A stretch of DNA of 19,398 bases from assembly GCA_902766525.1 (NCBI GenBank), contig CACXDX010000084.1, positions 1 to 19,398 on the forward strand, in the 5' to 3' direction. Of the stretch, positions 1-6,504 are shown in pieces. Position 1 is the stretch's first letter, and the number at the start of each line of letters is the position of its first letter. The translations under genes were made by a program, and so were the position numbers. The DNA is from an uncultured Bacillota bacterium (GTDB lineage: Bacteria; Bacillota; Dehalobacteriia; UBA7702). The notes beneath the pieces were generated by a model. It ran no database searches. It was not told the DNA's origin and saw only the letters and a list, made by a program, of their open reading frames with translations.

Positions 1-1
1 A

Positions 2-64
2 CCAAAAGAATCATTCCCTTTATTTGGTGAGGATGCATCGCGAGAAGCCGCCTCTGTGAAATGA
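2..64 (+). CDS. Possible 3' end of a plus-strand gene (partial)
   Basis: Reading from base 2, an open frame runs in from the left edge and stops with TGA at 62-64, eight bases before the hairpin at 73-103. That hairpin has a T-run on its plus-strand side, so a convergent plus-strand gene ending here is reasonable. Only about 20 codons are visible, no family can be recognised, and a second frame is also open until TGA at 57-59, so the choice of frame is a guess. Confidence 0.25.
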   Translation, partial: PKESFPLFGEDASREAASVK

Positions 65-72
65 AAAAGAAA

Positions 73-111
73 AAGCGACAAAAGCATTTTGCTTTTGTCG
101 CTTCGTTTTTT
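73..111. terminator. Bidirectional intrinsic terminator
   Basis: A perfect 14-bp stem (73-86 with 90-103) closes a 3-base loop. It is followed by six T on the plus strand (106-111). On the minus strand it is followed by a T-rich run read from the A-rich bases 62-72. It can end the minus-strand gene stopping at 123 and any plus-strand transcript entering from the left. Confidence 0.85.
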
Positions 112-122
112 CAATTACTTTT

Positions 123-365
123 TTATTCTTCGAAAAATACCCCTTCATCGGCTTCATCGGGGTCGATCAGATCTTCTTCGGTGAACACGCGATCCAATAA
201 TCCCGACACCATCCCAAACAGCGATTGTCCGATCTCTTTCGCTTTTTCCACAGCAAGGCCGATGTATTCCATGCATTCTTCTTTCTTTTCCAAAAAAGCA
301 TAGACCGCCGCGGCCATGGCCGCCATCGAGGAAAGGATCAATAACACAGCTTTTAATATTTTCAT
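123..365 (-). CDS. Small single-span membrane protein, unknown function
   Basis: This 80-residue protein has a short basic N-terminus (MKILK), a hydrophobic segment at about residues 4-24, then a charged, acidic tail that ends in several Asp and Glu. This predicts one membrane span or an uncleaved signal anchor with the tail outside or at the membrane face. I do not recognise a family. The start is supported by an AAAGGAGG site seven bases upstream. It has its own candidate promoter (429-457), a 7-bp hairpin in its leader (388-412) and a strong terminator downstream, so it is probably a monocistronic transcript separate from the flavoprotein operon upstream. The arrangement supports a real gene; the function is open. 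Confidence 0.75.
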   Translation of the reverse strand: MKILKAVLLILSSMAAMAAAVYAFLEKKEECMEYIGLAVEKAKEIGQSLFGMVSGLLDRVFTEEDLIDPDEADEGVFFEE

Positions 366-387
366 TTTACATCCTCCTTTAATCTAT

Positions 388-412
388 CGATGATCCGAAA
401 ACAGCATCATCG
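388..412 (-). repeat. Inverted repeat in leader of the small membrane-protein gene
   Basis: A 7-bp inverted repeat (388-394 with 406-412) with an 11-base spacer sits between the candidate -10 element and the ribosome binding site. It could be an operator or an mRNA hairpin. It has no T-run, so it is not a terminator. Confidence 0.4.
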
Positions 413-428
413 GTAACACTCTGTTTTT

Positions 429-457
429 ATTGTACATCATTCAGATGAATTTGAAAA
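429..457 (-). promoter_or_regulatory. Candidate sigma-A-type promoter for the small membrane-protein gene
   Basis: On the minus strand TTTTCA (452-457) and TACAAT (429-434) are separated by 17 bases. The -10 matches consensus at five of six positions and the -35 at four of six. It lies 64 bases upstream of the start codon at 365. Confidence 0.5.
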
Positions 458-488
458 GATTTTTTTGTGTACAATCTAAGACCTCTTT

Positions 489-2069
489 TCAGCCGGAAAG
501 CATCGCTTCCGCGATCTTCATGCCGTCCGTCGCCGAAGACATGATCCCTCCGGCATAACCGCTGCCCTCTCCGGCGGGGAAGATCCCCGGGATCGAACTC
601 ATCCCGTTTTCATCGCGCACCAATCTGAACGGCGCAGAAGATCGCGTCTCCACCGCCGTAAGCACGGCGTCAGCGTCATCAAAGCCTCTGAGCTTTTGAC
701 CGAGCAGAGGCAGGGATTCCTTTAAGCTGTCGGAGACAAAATCCGGAAACAAGCGGTTGAGATCGGCGCCTTTGACCCCCGGCCTGTAACTCGGCCGAAC
801 CTTTCCCCAGGATTCCGTCACACGGTTGTTCAAAAAATCCTCCAGGCGCTGAGCCGGGGCACAGCCATTTTCTCCCCCCATCCGAAAAGCTTTTTCTTCC
901 AAACGGCGTTGAAAAGCGATACCGGCGAGATCGCCGTCATCGGGAAAATCCCCGGGCCGAACGGAAACGAGCAGCGCGCTGTTGCCGTTGACGTGATCTC
1001 TGGCATACTCGCTCATGCCGTTCGTCACCACCGTCCCCTTTTCCGAGGCCGCAGCCACGACAAAGCCCCCGGGACACATACAAAAGGTATAAACGGAGCG
1101 TCCGTTTTTCAAATGAACGGCAAGTTTATAATCGGCGGTGATCTTAGCGTTTTCCCTGCCGTATTGCGCGATATTCAAATCCCGCTGCAGATGCTCGATG
1201 CGGACACCGACGGAAAAAGGCTTGGGCCGGATCAAGAGGCCGCGTTCGGACAGCATCTTTACGGTTTTACGGGCGCTGTGCCCCGTTGCCAGCAGCAGTC
1301 TGTCACAGTCGATCTCCTTTTTTCCGTTTTCATCCTCAAGGACGATCCCGCCGAGAGCGCCTCCCTTTAAGACAATATCGACAAAACGGGTATCGAAACA
1401 AAAGGTTCCGCCCTTCGCTTCGACGCGGCGGCGGATATTCATCGTCATTTCACCGAGAAGATCGGAACCGATATGAGGCTTGGCCAGATAGCCGATTTCC
1501 TCGGGAGCGCCGGCTGCGATCATCGTTTCCAAAATAAAGCGATGACGGTCGTTTTTCGTCCCGGTGGTCAATTTCCCGTCGGAAAACAGACCGGCGCCGC
1601 CTTCGCCGAATTCGATATTGCTGTTTTCCTTCAGTCCTTCGCCCGAGGAAAAAGCGAGAATATCCCCTCGCCGCGCGGCGGCGTCTCTGCCGCCTTCGAT
1701 CAGCAGCGGTTTTAAACCGGCCTCGGCCAAAACGAGTCCGCCGAACAAGCCGGCGGGGCCGGTGCCGATGACCACGGGACGGTATTTGCCGCCGTAACGG
1801 TTTTCCGGCAATTCATAGCGGTAGGGTTCGGCGAAGGAGGCGCGGTTTTTCTTCTCCTCCGCGATCCGCCGTTCTTTTTCGGAGCTGAGCCCACACTCAA
1901 CCGTCACCACTTTACACAGACGGGGTTTTTTGCGGGCGTCAACGGCTTCACGAACGACGCGCAAATCTTTGATCTCCCCTTTTGAAACGGAAAGCGCTTT
2001 GGCCACGGCTGCGCGCAGTATTTCTTTATCATAGCGAAAAGGCAGCTTTATGCCCTCTTTACGAATCAT
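489..2069 (-). CDS. NAD(P)/FAD-dependent oxidoreductase, COG2509-like
   Basis: This 526-residue flavoprotein matches the COG2509 'uncharacterised FAD-dependent dehydrogenase' group. An N-terminal domain of about 90 residues precedes the FAD-binding Rossmann motif (IGTGPAG at about 101-107), followed by the family-typical stretch FGEGGAGLFSDGKL. A C-terminal FAD-contacting segment reads GIFPAGEGSGYAGG. The start at 2069 is chosen because its ATG overlaps the upstream TGA as ATGA and has GGAGG about eight bases before it. A longer in-frame start at 2132 would lie deep inside the upstream gene. It is translationally coupled to the HI0933/BaiN-like flavoprotein. The substrate is unknown for the family. 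No convincing terminator is seen after its stop. Confidence 0.85.
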   Translation of the reverse strand: MIRKEGIKLPFRYDKEILRAAVAKALSVSKGEIKDLRVVREAVDARKKPRLCKVVTVECGLSSEKERRIAEEKKNRASFAEPYRYELPENRYGGKYRPVVIGTGPAGLFGGLVLAEAGLKPLLIEGGRDAAARRGDILAFSSGEGLKENSNIEFGEGGAGLFSDGKLTTGTKNDRHRFILETMIAAGAPEEIGYLAKPHIGSDLLGEMTMNIRRRVEAKGGTFCFDTRFVDIVLKGGALGGIVLEDENGKKEIDCDRLLLATGHSARKTVKMLSERGLLIRPKPFSVGVRIEHLQRDLNIAQYGRENAKITADYKLAVHLKNGRSVYTFCMCPGGFVVAAASEKGTVVTNGMSEYARDHVNGNSALLVSVRPGDFPDDGDLAGIAFQRRLEEKAFRMGGENGCAPAQRLEDFLNNRVTESWGKVRPSYRPGVKGADLNRLFPDFVSDSLKESLPLLGQKLRGFDDADAVLTAVETRSSAPFRLVRDENGMSSIPGIFPAGEGSGYAGGIMSSATDGMKIAEAMLSG

Positions 2070-3328
2070 CTTTCTTCCTCCAGGGCCTTTAACACCGAGG
2101 AAGCAGCCAAACGCCCCGACGACCACGCCCACTGCAAATTGAAACCGCCGCAGTCGCCGTCGATATCAAGAACTTCACCGGCGGCGTACAGTCCGGGGAC
2201 AAGACGGCTCATCATCGTTTTCTCATCAAAGTCGGCGGTATCGGCACCGCCGGCGGTAACCTGCGCATCCCGCCAGCTTAACGTACCCGTGACCGGCAAT
2301 GAAAAGTTTTTGAGCAGATGCGCCGCGGCAGAGAGATCCGCGTCGGACAGCCGCCCGCATTTTCCGCTCAGTTTTACGGCCAACGCTTCTTTGAGCACCG
2401 TCATCCCGACTTTTTTGGGAATGAGGCCGGTGAGAAAATGTTCCAGGATCAATCCCCCGAGACGATGACGGCGGCGTTTCAGTTCCTCGTTTAAATCTTC
2501 CTCGTCAAAAGCGGGCAGCAGATCCAGGTCCAGGGTATAATCCGAGGGATCATGAAAACAGAGATAACGGGAAACCTCCATCAGGGCGATGCCGGAGAGG
2601 CCGTAATCCGTGAACAGCAGTTCCCCTCGGCTTTCCGCCACCGTTTCGCCCTTCCGCCGTAAACGCACGCTGCCGCGGACACGCTGTCCCTTCATGGCGC
2701 GGGGCAGGCGGGGGTCGGTCTTGACCTTCACGAGGGCCGGCGCGGTTGCCGTGATCTTATGACCCAGCCCGGCCAAAAGCTTATAACCGTCTTCGCAGCC
2801 GCCCAGCTCCGAACCGGCTTTGCCGCCGCAGGCGATGATGACTTTTTCAGCGTAAAACCGTCCCGCTTCGGAGCGTACGGAAAAGCCGCCGTTCTGCGGG
2901 ATGATCGACGACACCGCGGCATCGGTCAATAACTTCGCGCCGCGGGATTCCGCCGCCAGACGCAGCATATCCACAACGGCGGCGGCTTGTCCGCTCAGGG
3001 GATAGATCCGCCCCTCCTCTTCTTCAACGGCGGGAATTCCGATCTCTTCAAAAAAACGGATATTTTCTTCACAATCGAATTTTGTCAGCGCAAAACGGGC
3101 AAATTCGGGATCATTGCCGTGATAACGACCGACGTCTGTGCGGGTGTTGCTGAAATTGCAGCGGCCGTTGCCGGCAGCCAAAAGCTTTTTCCCGACCCGG
3201 CTCTGCTTTTCCAAAACAACAACGGAGCAGCCGGCTCCCGCCGCGCTGACGGCGGCGGCCAAACCGGCGGCGCCGCCGCCGACGATGGCAAGATCCCATT
3301 GATTCTGTTTACGGAAGGTCTTCTCCAT
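2066..3328 (-). CDS. HI0933/BaiN-like NAD(P)/FAD-dependent oxidoreductase
   Basis: This 420-residue flavoprotein has a dinucleotide-binding motif at residues 14-22 (AIVGGGAAG), the family marker GKKLLAAGNGRCNFSN just after it, and a C-terminal FAD segment (PGLYAAGEVLDIDGDCGG). This identifies the HI0933/BaiN group, whose best-known member is a clostridial bile-acid flavoenzyme. Most members have no assigned substrate, so that role should not be transferred. The start is placed at 3328 because AAGGAA lies seven bases upstream; an earlier in-frame ATG at 3373 lies inside the ACP-like gene. It overlaps that gene by 20 bases and the next flavoprotein by four, so the three are probably co-translated. 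Confidence 0.88.
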   Translation of the reverse strand: MEKTFRKQNQWDLAIVGGGAAGLAAAVSAAGAGCSVVVLEKQSRVGKKLLAAGNGRCNFSNTRTDVGRYHGNDPEFARFALTKFDCEENIRFFEEIGIPAVEEEEGRIYPLSGQAAAVVDMLRLAAESRGAKLLTDAAVSSIIPQNGGFSVRSEAGRFYAEKVIIACGGKAGSELGGCEDGYKLLAGLGHKITATAPALVKVKTDPRLPRAMKGQRVRGSVRLRRKGETVAESRGELLFTDYGLSGIALMEVSRYLCFHDPSDYTLDLDLLPAFDEEDLNEELKRRRHRLGGLILEHFLTGLIPKKVGMTVLKEALAVKLSGKCGRLSDADLSAAAHLLKNFSLPVTGTLSWRDAQVTAGGADTADFDEKTMMSRLVPGLYAAGEVLDIDGDCGGFNLQWAWSSGRLAASSVLKALEEER

Positions 3329-3593
3329 GATTTGTTCCTTTTTCTTCGGCGAATTTTTCGTTCCTTGCCGCATTCAGCAGATACTCCAGTTGTCCGACGT
3401 TTACGATACGCTCCGTTGATCGATCATCGAGAAAAAGATCACAGGCAGCCTCGATCTCCAGAATAAAACAAAACAGATCGAAAGCATCGGCTTTGAGATC
3501 GCGGCGAAAGGATGTCTCCGCCCGGATATCTTCCCTCTTTTTACGGAAATAAGACGCGGTAAAAGCATAGAGATCGAAGGTCTTCGCGGCCAT
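3309..3593 (-). CDS. Acyl-carrier-protein-like protein lacking the phosphopantetheine serine
   Basis: This 94-residue protein has the size and layout of an acyl carrier protein. The central segment DLKADAFDLFCFILEIEAAC aligns with the usual DLGADSLDxVELVMxLEEEF around the phosphopantetheine attachment site. Here the Ser is Ala (codon GCT, one base from TCT) and the following Leu is Phe. If the alignment is right it cannot carry the 4'-phosphopantetheine arm. The start at 3593 (MAAKTF) fits a GAGGTGAT site just upstream; GTG at 3602 and ATG at 3599 fall inside that site. It follows aroK and overlaps the flavoprotein gene by 20 bases. The role is unknown; a binding or scaffold domain is possible. 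The ACP fold is inferred from sequence pattern only. Confidence 0.7.
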   Translation of the reverse strand: MAAKTFDLYAFTASYFRKKREDIRAETSFRRDLKADAFDLFCFILEIEAACDLFLDDRSTERIVNVGQLEYLLNAARNEKFAEEKGTNHGEDLP

Positions 3594-3641
3594 GGTCATC
3601 ACCTCATTGACGCATATGAGGCGACGCCCGCCGTTATGCTC

Positions 3642-4154
3642 TTATTTGCCTTTCTTATCCTGTCTTTTCGTGAAAAACAAAACGCGGCCGACGACACGAG
3701 CCAGATCTCCGTCGTTTTCCACAATATGGTGGCAGGCCCTTTCATAGAGAGGGGCCCGCCTTTGCATCAGCGGATAAATCGCCCGAACGTCCTTTCGCAG
3801 CAGCGGACGGCGGCGGACCCGGGGATGAGACAGCGTCGCTTCAAGATCCCTTTTCAGCCAAATGACCGTACCGCTTTTTCTCAGCAGATCAATGTTTTCT
3901 TCACGTTCCACCACACCGCCGCCGCAGGCGACGATCCGGTTCTTTTCCGCGGCGATCGCTTTTAAGACCTCGGTTTCCCTTTCGCGAAATCCGTCCTCGC
4001 CTTCGTCTTCAAAGATCGCCTCCACCGTCTTTCCCGCTTTTTCGGCGATGACGGCGTCGGTATCGATGAAACGGCGATGCGTCTTTTTGGCGGCGATCCT
4101 GCCGACCGTCGTTTTTCCCGCTCCCATCATTCCGATCAAATACAAATTCTTCAT
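3642..4154 (-). CDS. aroK: Shikimate kinase
   Basis: Shikimate kinase phosphorylates shikimate at O3 using ATP, in the cytosolic chorismate pathway. The protein has 170 residues, the usual length. Visible features are the P-loop GMMGAGKTT (8-16), the DTD substrate/magnesium motif (31-33), the shikimate-contact Arg57 in FRERE, the GGG triplet (78-80), the lid RRPLL (115-119) and the late Arg/Tyr segment RRAPLYERA. It sits directly after the terminator of the DUF975 gene, so it needs its own promoter. No good ribosome binding site precedes the ATG, but TATACT lies only seven bases before it, suggesting a very short or leaderless mRNA. It is the first gene of a probable run with the ACP-like protein and two flavoproteins. 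Confidence 0.95.
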   Translation of the reverse strand: MKNLYLIGMMGAGKTTVGRIAAKKTHRRFIDTDAVIAEKAGKTVEAIFEDEGEDGFRERETEVLKAIAAEKNRIVACGGGVVEREENIDLLRKSGTVIWLKRDLEATLSHPRVRRRPLLRKDVRAIYPLMQRRAPLYERACHHIVENDGDLARVVGRVLFFTKRQDKKGK

Positions 4155-4161
4155 GGCTCAA

Positions 4162-4167
4162 GTATAT
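4162..4167 (-). promoter_or_regulatory. Candidate -10 element just before aroK
   Basis: On the minus strand TATACT ends seven bases before the aroK ATG, immediately downstream of the terminator at 4192-4213. Five of six bases match the -10 consensus. No clear -35 is seen at 16-18 bases, so this is a weak call. If used, the transcript would begin at or next to the start codon. Confidence 0.35.
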
Positions 4168-4180
4168 CACGAAATCAAAG

Positions 4181-4213
4181 AAAAGAAAACAGGCGCTTCT
4201 CACGAGAAGCGCC
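4181..4213 (-). terminator. Intrinsic terminator of the DUF975 gene
   Basis: A perfect 9-bp GC-rich stem (4192-4200 with 4205-4213) with a 4-base loop is followed on the minus strand by TGTTTTCTTTT. It lies 32 bases after the stop codon at 4245. Confidence 0.85.
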
Positions 4214-4244
4214 CGTTTATCTCAAAAAATTCGTTTGCGGTTAT

Positions 4245-4946
4245 TTAAGCGGTATACGGCGGAAAAGCGTTGATATCTTCCCCCTTCAGCGAACGATAGA
4301 AATCCGTTACGGTCATCTGCATATAGGGTGTTACGTAAATCGCGAGAATACCGAAGGTCAGGCAGGTCAAAATCAGCCAGCCGATAAAGGAAAGATAGAG
4401 GACGAAAAGTTCCCCTTTGTGACCGTCCATCATGCGGCGGCTCTCGGTGATCGCTTCCTTCCAGTTCATTTCGGGATGATCCTTTAAAATAAAAGGCGTC
4501 ATGGCATAAGAGAAGGATTTCACGATACCGGGGATGATCAGCAACAGCGACCAGAGGAAGATGAACAGCTGCATCATAAAATAGGTCGAAACAAAACGCA
4601 TGAAGTTCGTATTGTTGAAAGCGATCTTATAGGGTGTCAGATATTCGGTTTCCCCGCCGCGCATGAAGATCAGGGAGAAATAGTCATAACCGATCATCAG
4701 CGGACCGCAAACGAGAATACCGACGGCGACACTGATCAGAGAGGATATCCCCGAAACAACACCGGCGGCGGTATAAGATTCCATGGAAGACATTGCCGAG
4801 GAACAACCCTCCAGCAAGCCCGTGATCCCGCCGAGGATGAGAGCGGGGATGTACACGGCAAGAAGCATGACGACGATATTCAGGCCCCAATTGCCGCTGA
4901 GACGATTTTTGGCGGCGGTTTTTAATTCCACACGAGTATGATTCAT
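4245..4946 (-). CDS. DUF975-family integral membrane protein
   Basis: This 233-residue protein begins with the hallmark of DUF975 proteins, RVELKTAAKNRLSGNWGLNI, followed by several hydrophobic segments (about 21-44, 62-85, 120-147 and 180-206). The conserved inner segment SRRMMDGHKGELFVLYLSFIGW (about 169-190) is also typical. The function of the family is unknown; it is a cytoplasmic-membrane protein. The start at 4946 is preferred because AAGGAG lies nine bases upstream; the in-frame GTG at 4955 overlaps that site. It has an extended -10 promoter upstream and a strong terminator downstream, so it is likely monocistronic. It is divergent from the cupin gene. Confidence 0.85.
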   Translation of the reverse strand: MNHTRVELKTAAKNRLSGNWGLNIVVMLLAVYIPALILGGITGLLEGCSSAMSSMESYTAAGVVSGISSLISVAVGILVCGPLMIGYDYFSLIFMRGGETEYLTPYKIAFNNTNFMRFVSTYFMMQLFIFLWSLLLIIPGIVKSFSYAMTPFILKDHPEMNWKEAITESRRMMDGHKGELFVLYLSFIGWLILTCLTFGILAIYVTPYMQMTVTDFYRSLKGEDINAFPPYTA

Positions 4947-4976
4947 TCTTTTCACTCCTTTGTTTCAGCTGTTATC

Positions 4977-4985
4977 AGTATACCA
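4977..4985 (-). promoter_or_regulatory. Extended -10 promoter for the DUF975 gene
   Basis: On the minus strand TGG directly precedes TATACT (4977-4982), giving the TGn-TATACT pattern of an extended -10 promoter. Its -35 region (TTCCCC) is poor. The expected start lies about 25 bases before the start codon. Confidence 0.5.
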
Positions 4986-5035
4986 CAAAAAGAGAAAAAG
5001 GGGAAGAATATCGCGGCCTATTTACAAAAGTTCCG

Positions 5036-5065
5036 TTGGACTTTTTTATCCGCTTGGTTTATAAT
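5036..5065 (+). promoter_or_regulatory. Strong sigma-A-type promoter for the cupin group
   Basis: TTGGAC (5036-5041) and a perfect TATAAT (5060-5065) are separated by 18 bases. It lies 36 bases before the start codon at 5102 and is divergent from the DUF975 promoter about 50 bases away. Confidence 0.8.
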
Positions 5066-5101
5066 ACGATTACATTCTTTAGGAAAAAGCGGAGAAAGAC
5101 C

Positions 5102-5485
5102 ATGAAAGATCTTTACAGCAAAGAGACGATGCTCCCTCACGAAGAAGGCGGCTATTATGCGGAAAATTACCGCAGGGAAGGCGCCTTTTCCCAGATCTAT
5201 TATCTGCTGCCTACGGGAGAATCCTGTCGCTGGCATCGGATACGCCATGAAGAAATGTGGCTCTTCCATCGCGGCGGCCGGCTGCTTCTGACCCTCGGCG
5301 GGGACGGAGAATGTCCTTTTGAAGGTGAAACGCTGACCCTCGACGGCGATCATCCGACGCTGGTCGTGCCCGAAAACACCTGGCAAAAGGCAAACGCCAA
5401 AGACGCGGACGTGCTCGTTTCCTGTGTAACGAGCCCGCCCTTCTCAAAAGATGACTGGTCGCTTTGGCGGGAGGAAAAGAAATGA
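5102..5485 (+). CDS. DUF985-type cupin protein
   Basis: This 127-residue single-domain cupin matches the DUF985/cupin_5 pattern: an N-terminal HEEGGYYAENYR (13-24), then a Trp/His-rich strand region CRWHRIRHEEMWLFHRGG (42-59), and a later VVPENTWQKA. His45, His49, Glu50, Glu51 and His56 are candidate ligand-pocket residues. The family has structures but no generally accepted reaction; sugar or small-molecule binding is often assumed. The ATG at 5102 has GGAG about seven bases upstream. The stop overlaps the next ATG by four bases (ATGA), so the two are probably translationally coupled. First gene of a three-gene plus-strand group. Confidence 0.85.
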   Translation: MKDLYSKETMLPHEEGGYYAENYRREGAFSQIYYLLPTGESCRWHRIRHEEMWLFHRGGRLLLTLGGDGECPFEGETLTLDGDHPTLVVPENTWQKANAKDADVLVSCVTSPPFSKDDWSLWREEKK

Positions 5486-6078
5486 TCTACATTGTTATCG
5501 TAGCCCTGATCGGCGTCATCATTTTCTGTTATACCCAATTTCGTAAAAGCAAAGGCCAAAAAGTGGAAAAGGATGCCCTGACGCTGGCCTGGGAGAAAAA
5601 AGATTATCCGACCTATCTCGCGCTGATCGACGAAAAGATCGCCAAAACAGGCAACCGCAAGGAAAAACATATCCTCGCCACCTTAAAGCTTCCGGTCTAT
5701 ATCCTGACAGAGGAATGGGCTCAGATGGACGCTTTAAAACGCAATGTCAAAACATCGGAACTGCCCAAAAATATCCGGGTCCGCTTCATCTGCCAATACA
5801 TCATCGGCCTTTGTCTTTCCGACCGGCCGGAGGCGGCACTGAAATGGATCCGAAAGGAAGCGCCTCTGCTCAAAGAAGCCGAAGCCAACGGTTCCTACGA
5901 ACTGTACATCAACAGTGTCCGCGGCCTGGAAGCCTTCTACAGCGGGGACACGGAAAAAAGCCGCGCGATCTTCGAAGACCTGCAATCGAAAAATATCGCC
6001 GGTGATCTCTACCCGAACCTTTTCAAAGATTATCTGAAAAAAATCGATACAATGACCGAACATTCCGAAGAGGAATAA
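5482..6078 (+). CDS. Membrane-anchored TPR-like protein, unknown function
   Basis: This 198-residue protein has an N-terminal transmembrane anchor (about 2-20) followed by a basic segment and a helical domain. The spacing of small and aromatic residues (AWEKKDYPTYLALIDEKIAK; GLEAFYSGDTEKSRAIFEDL) resembles degenerate tetratricopeptide repeats. The domain probably faces the cytoplasm because positive charges (RKSKGQK) follow the anchor. The C-terminus is acidic. The start overlaps the cupin stop (ATGA) and has GGAGG upstream. I do not recognise a named family. TPR domains usually mediate protein contacts, so a link to the cupin or a membrane complex is possible but unproven. Confidence 0.7.
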   Translation: MIYIVIVALIGVIIFCYTQFRKSKGQKVEKDALTLAWEKKDYPTYLALIDEKIAKTGNRKEKHILATLKLPVYILTEEWAQMDALKRNVKTSELPKNIRVRFICQYIIGLCLSDRPEAALKWIRKEAPLLKEAEANGSYELYINSVRGLEAFYSGDTEKSRAIFEDLQSKNIAGDLYPNLFKDYLKKIDTMTEHSEEE

Positions 6079-6109
6079 ACAAAGACCGTTTTGAAGAGAG
6101 GTATCCGTC

Positions 6110-6457
6110 ATGTCTGTTGCCCATGTTACCATCCACAGCGCCGATTTTGAATCCTCCGTTGATTTTTATCGGGAGATCGTCGGCCTCGACATCATCCGCG
6201 AGCTGAAAGCGGCCGGCCGGCATATTGTCTTTCTCGCCGAAGAAAAGAATGAAACCGCCATTGAGATCATTAAAGACGAAAAGGCTTTACCGGTCAGCGG
6301 CGGGATCTCCGTGGGCTTCCGCTGTGAGGATATCGAGGCGAAACATCGATTCTGCGAAGAGAGGGGCCTCGCCCCGGGAGAGATCATTGCCCCCGGACCC
6401 GATGTCCGCTTCTTCTTCATTAAGGACCCCAACGGCGTTACGATCCAATTCATCTGA
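6110..6457 (+). CDS. VOC-superfamily (glyoxalase/bleomycin-resistance fold) protein
   Basis: This 115-residue single-module protein starts with the VOC strand AHVTIHSADFESSVDFYREI and ends with FFFIKDPNGVTIQFI, both typical of the fold. The usual metal ligands are only partly kept. His5 and Glu52 are present, the middle His position reads Ser (GGISVGF, about 67) and the last Glu reads Gln113. A glyoxalase I activity is therefore doubtful, and a ligand-binding or other role is possible. An AGAGG site lies about eight bases before the ATG. It is the last gene of the plus-strand group and ends at a strong terminator. Confidence 0.8.
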   Translation: MSVAHVTIHSADFESSVDFYREIVGLDIIRELKAAGRHIVFLAEEKNETAIEIIKDEKALPVSGGISVGFRCEDIEAKHRFCEERGLAPGEIIAPGPDVRFFFIKDPNGVTIQFI

Positions 6458-6463
6458 ACACAC

Positions 6464-6495
6464 AAAAAACCTCGGCTTCGGCCGAGGTTTTTTTT
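6464..6495. terminator. Bidirectional terminator with UUCG loop
   Basis: An 8-bp GC-rich stem (6469-6476 with 6481-6488) closes a TTCG loop inside a C-G pair. It has six A before it and eight T after it, so it works in both directions: for the VOC gene on plus and the DUF2284 gene stopping at 6505 on minus. Confidence 0.9.
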
Positions 6496-6504
6496 CGGTT
6501 TTTT

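Noticed and set aside
909..1370. Plus-strand open frame opposite the COG2509-like flavoprotein
   Set aside because: It is antisense to a well-supported gene and shows no recognisable domain.
2070..2132. N-terminal extension of the COG2509-like protein to 2132
   Set aside because: The extra 21 residues lie inside the upstream flavoprotein gene, while the ATG at 2069 has an ATGA overlap and GGAGG upstream.
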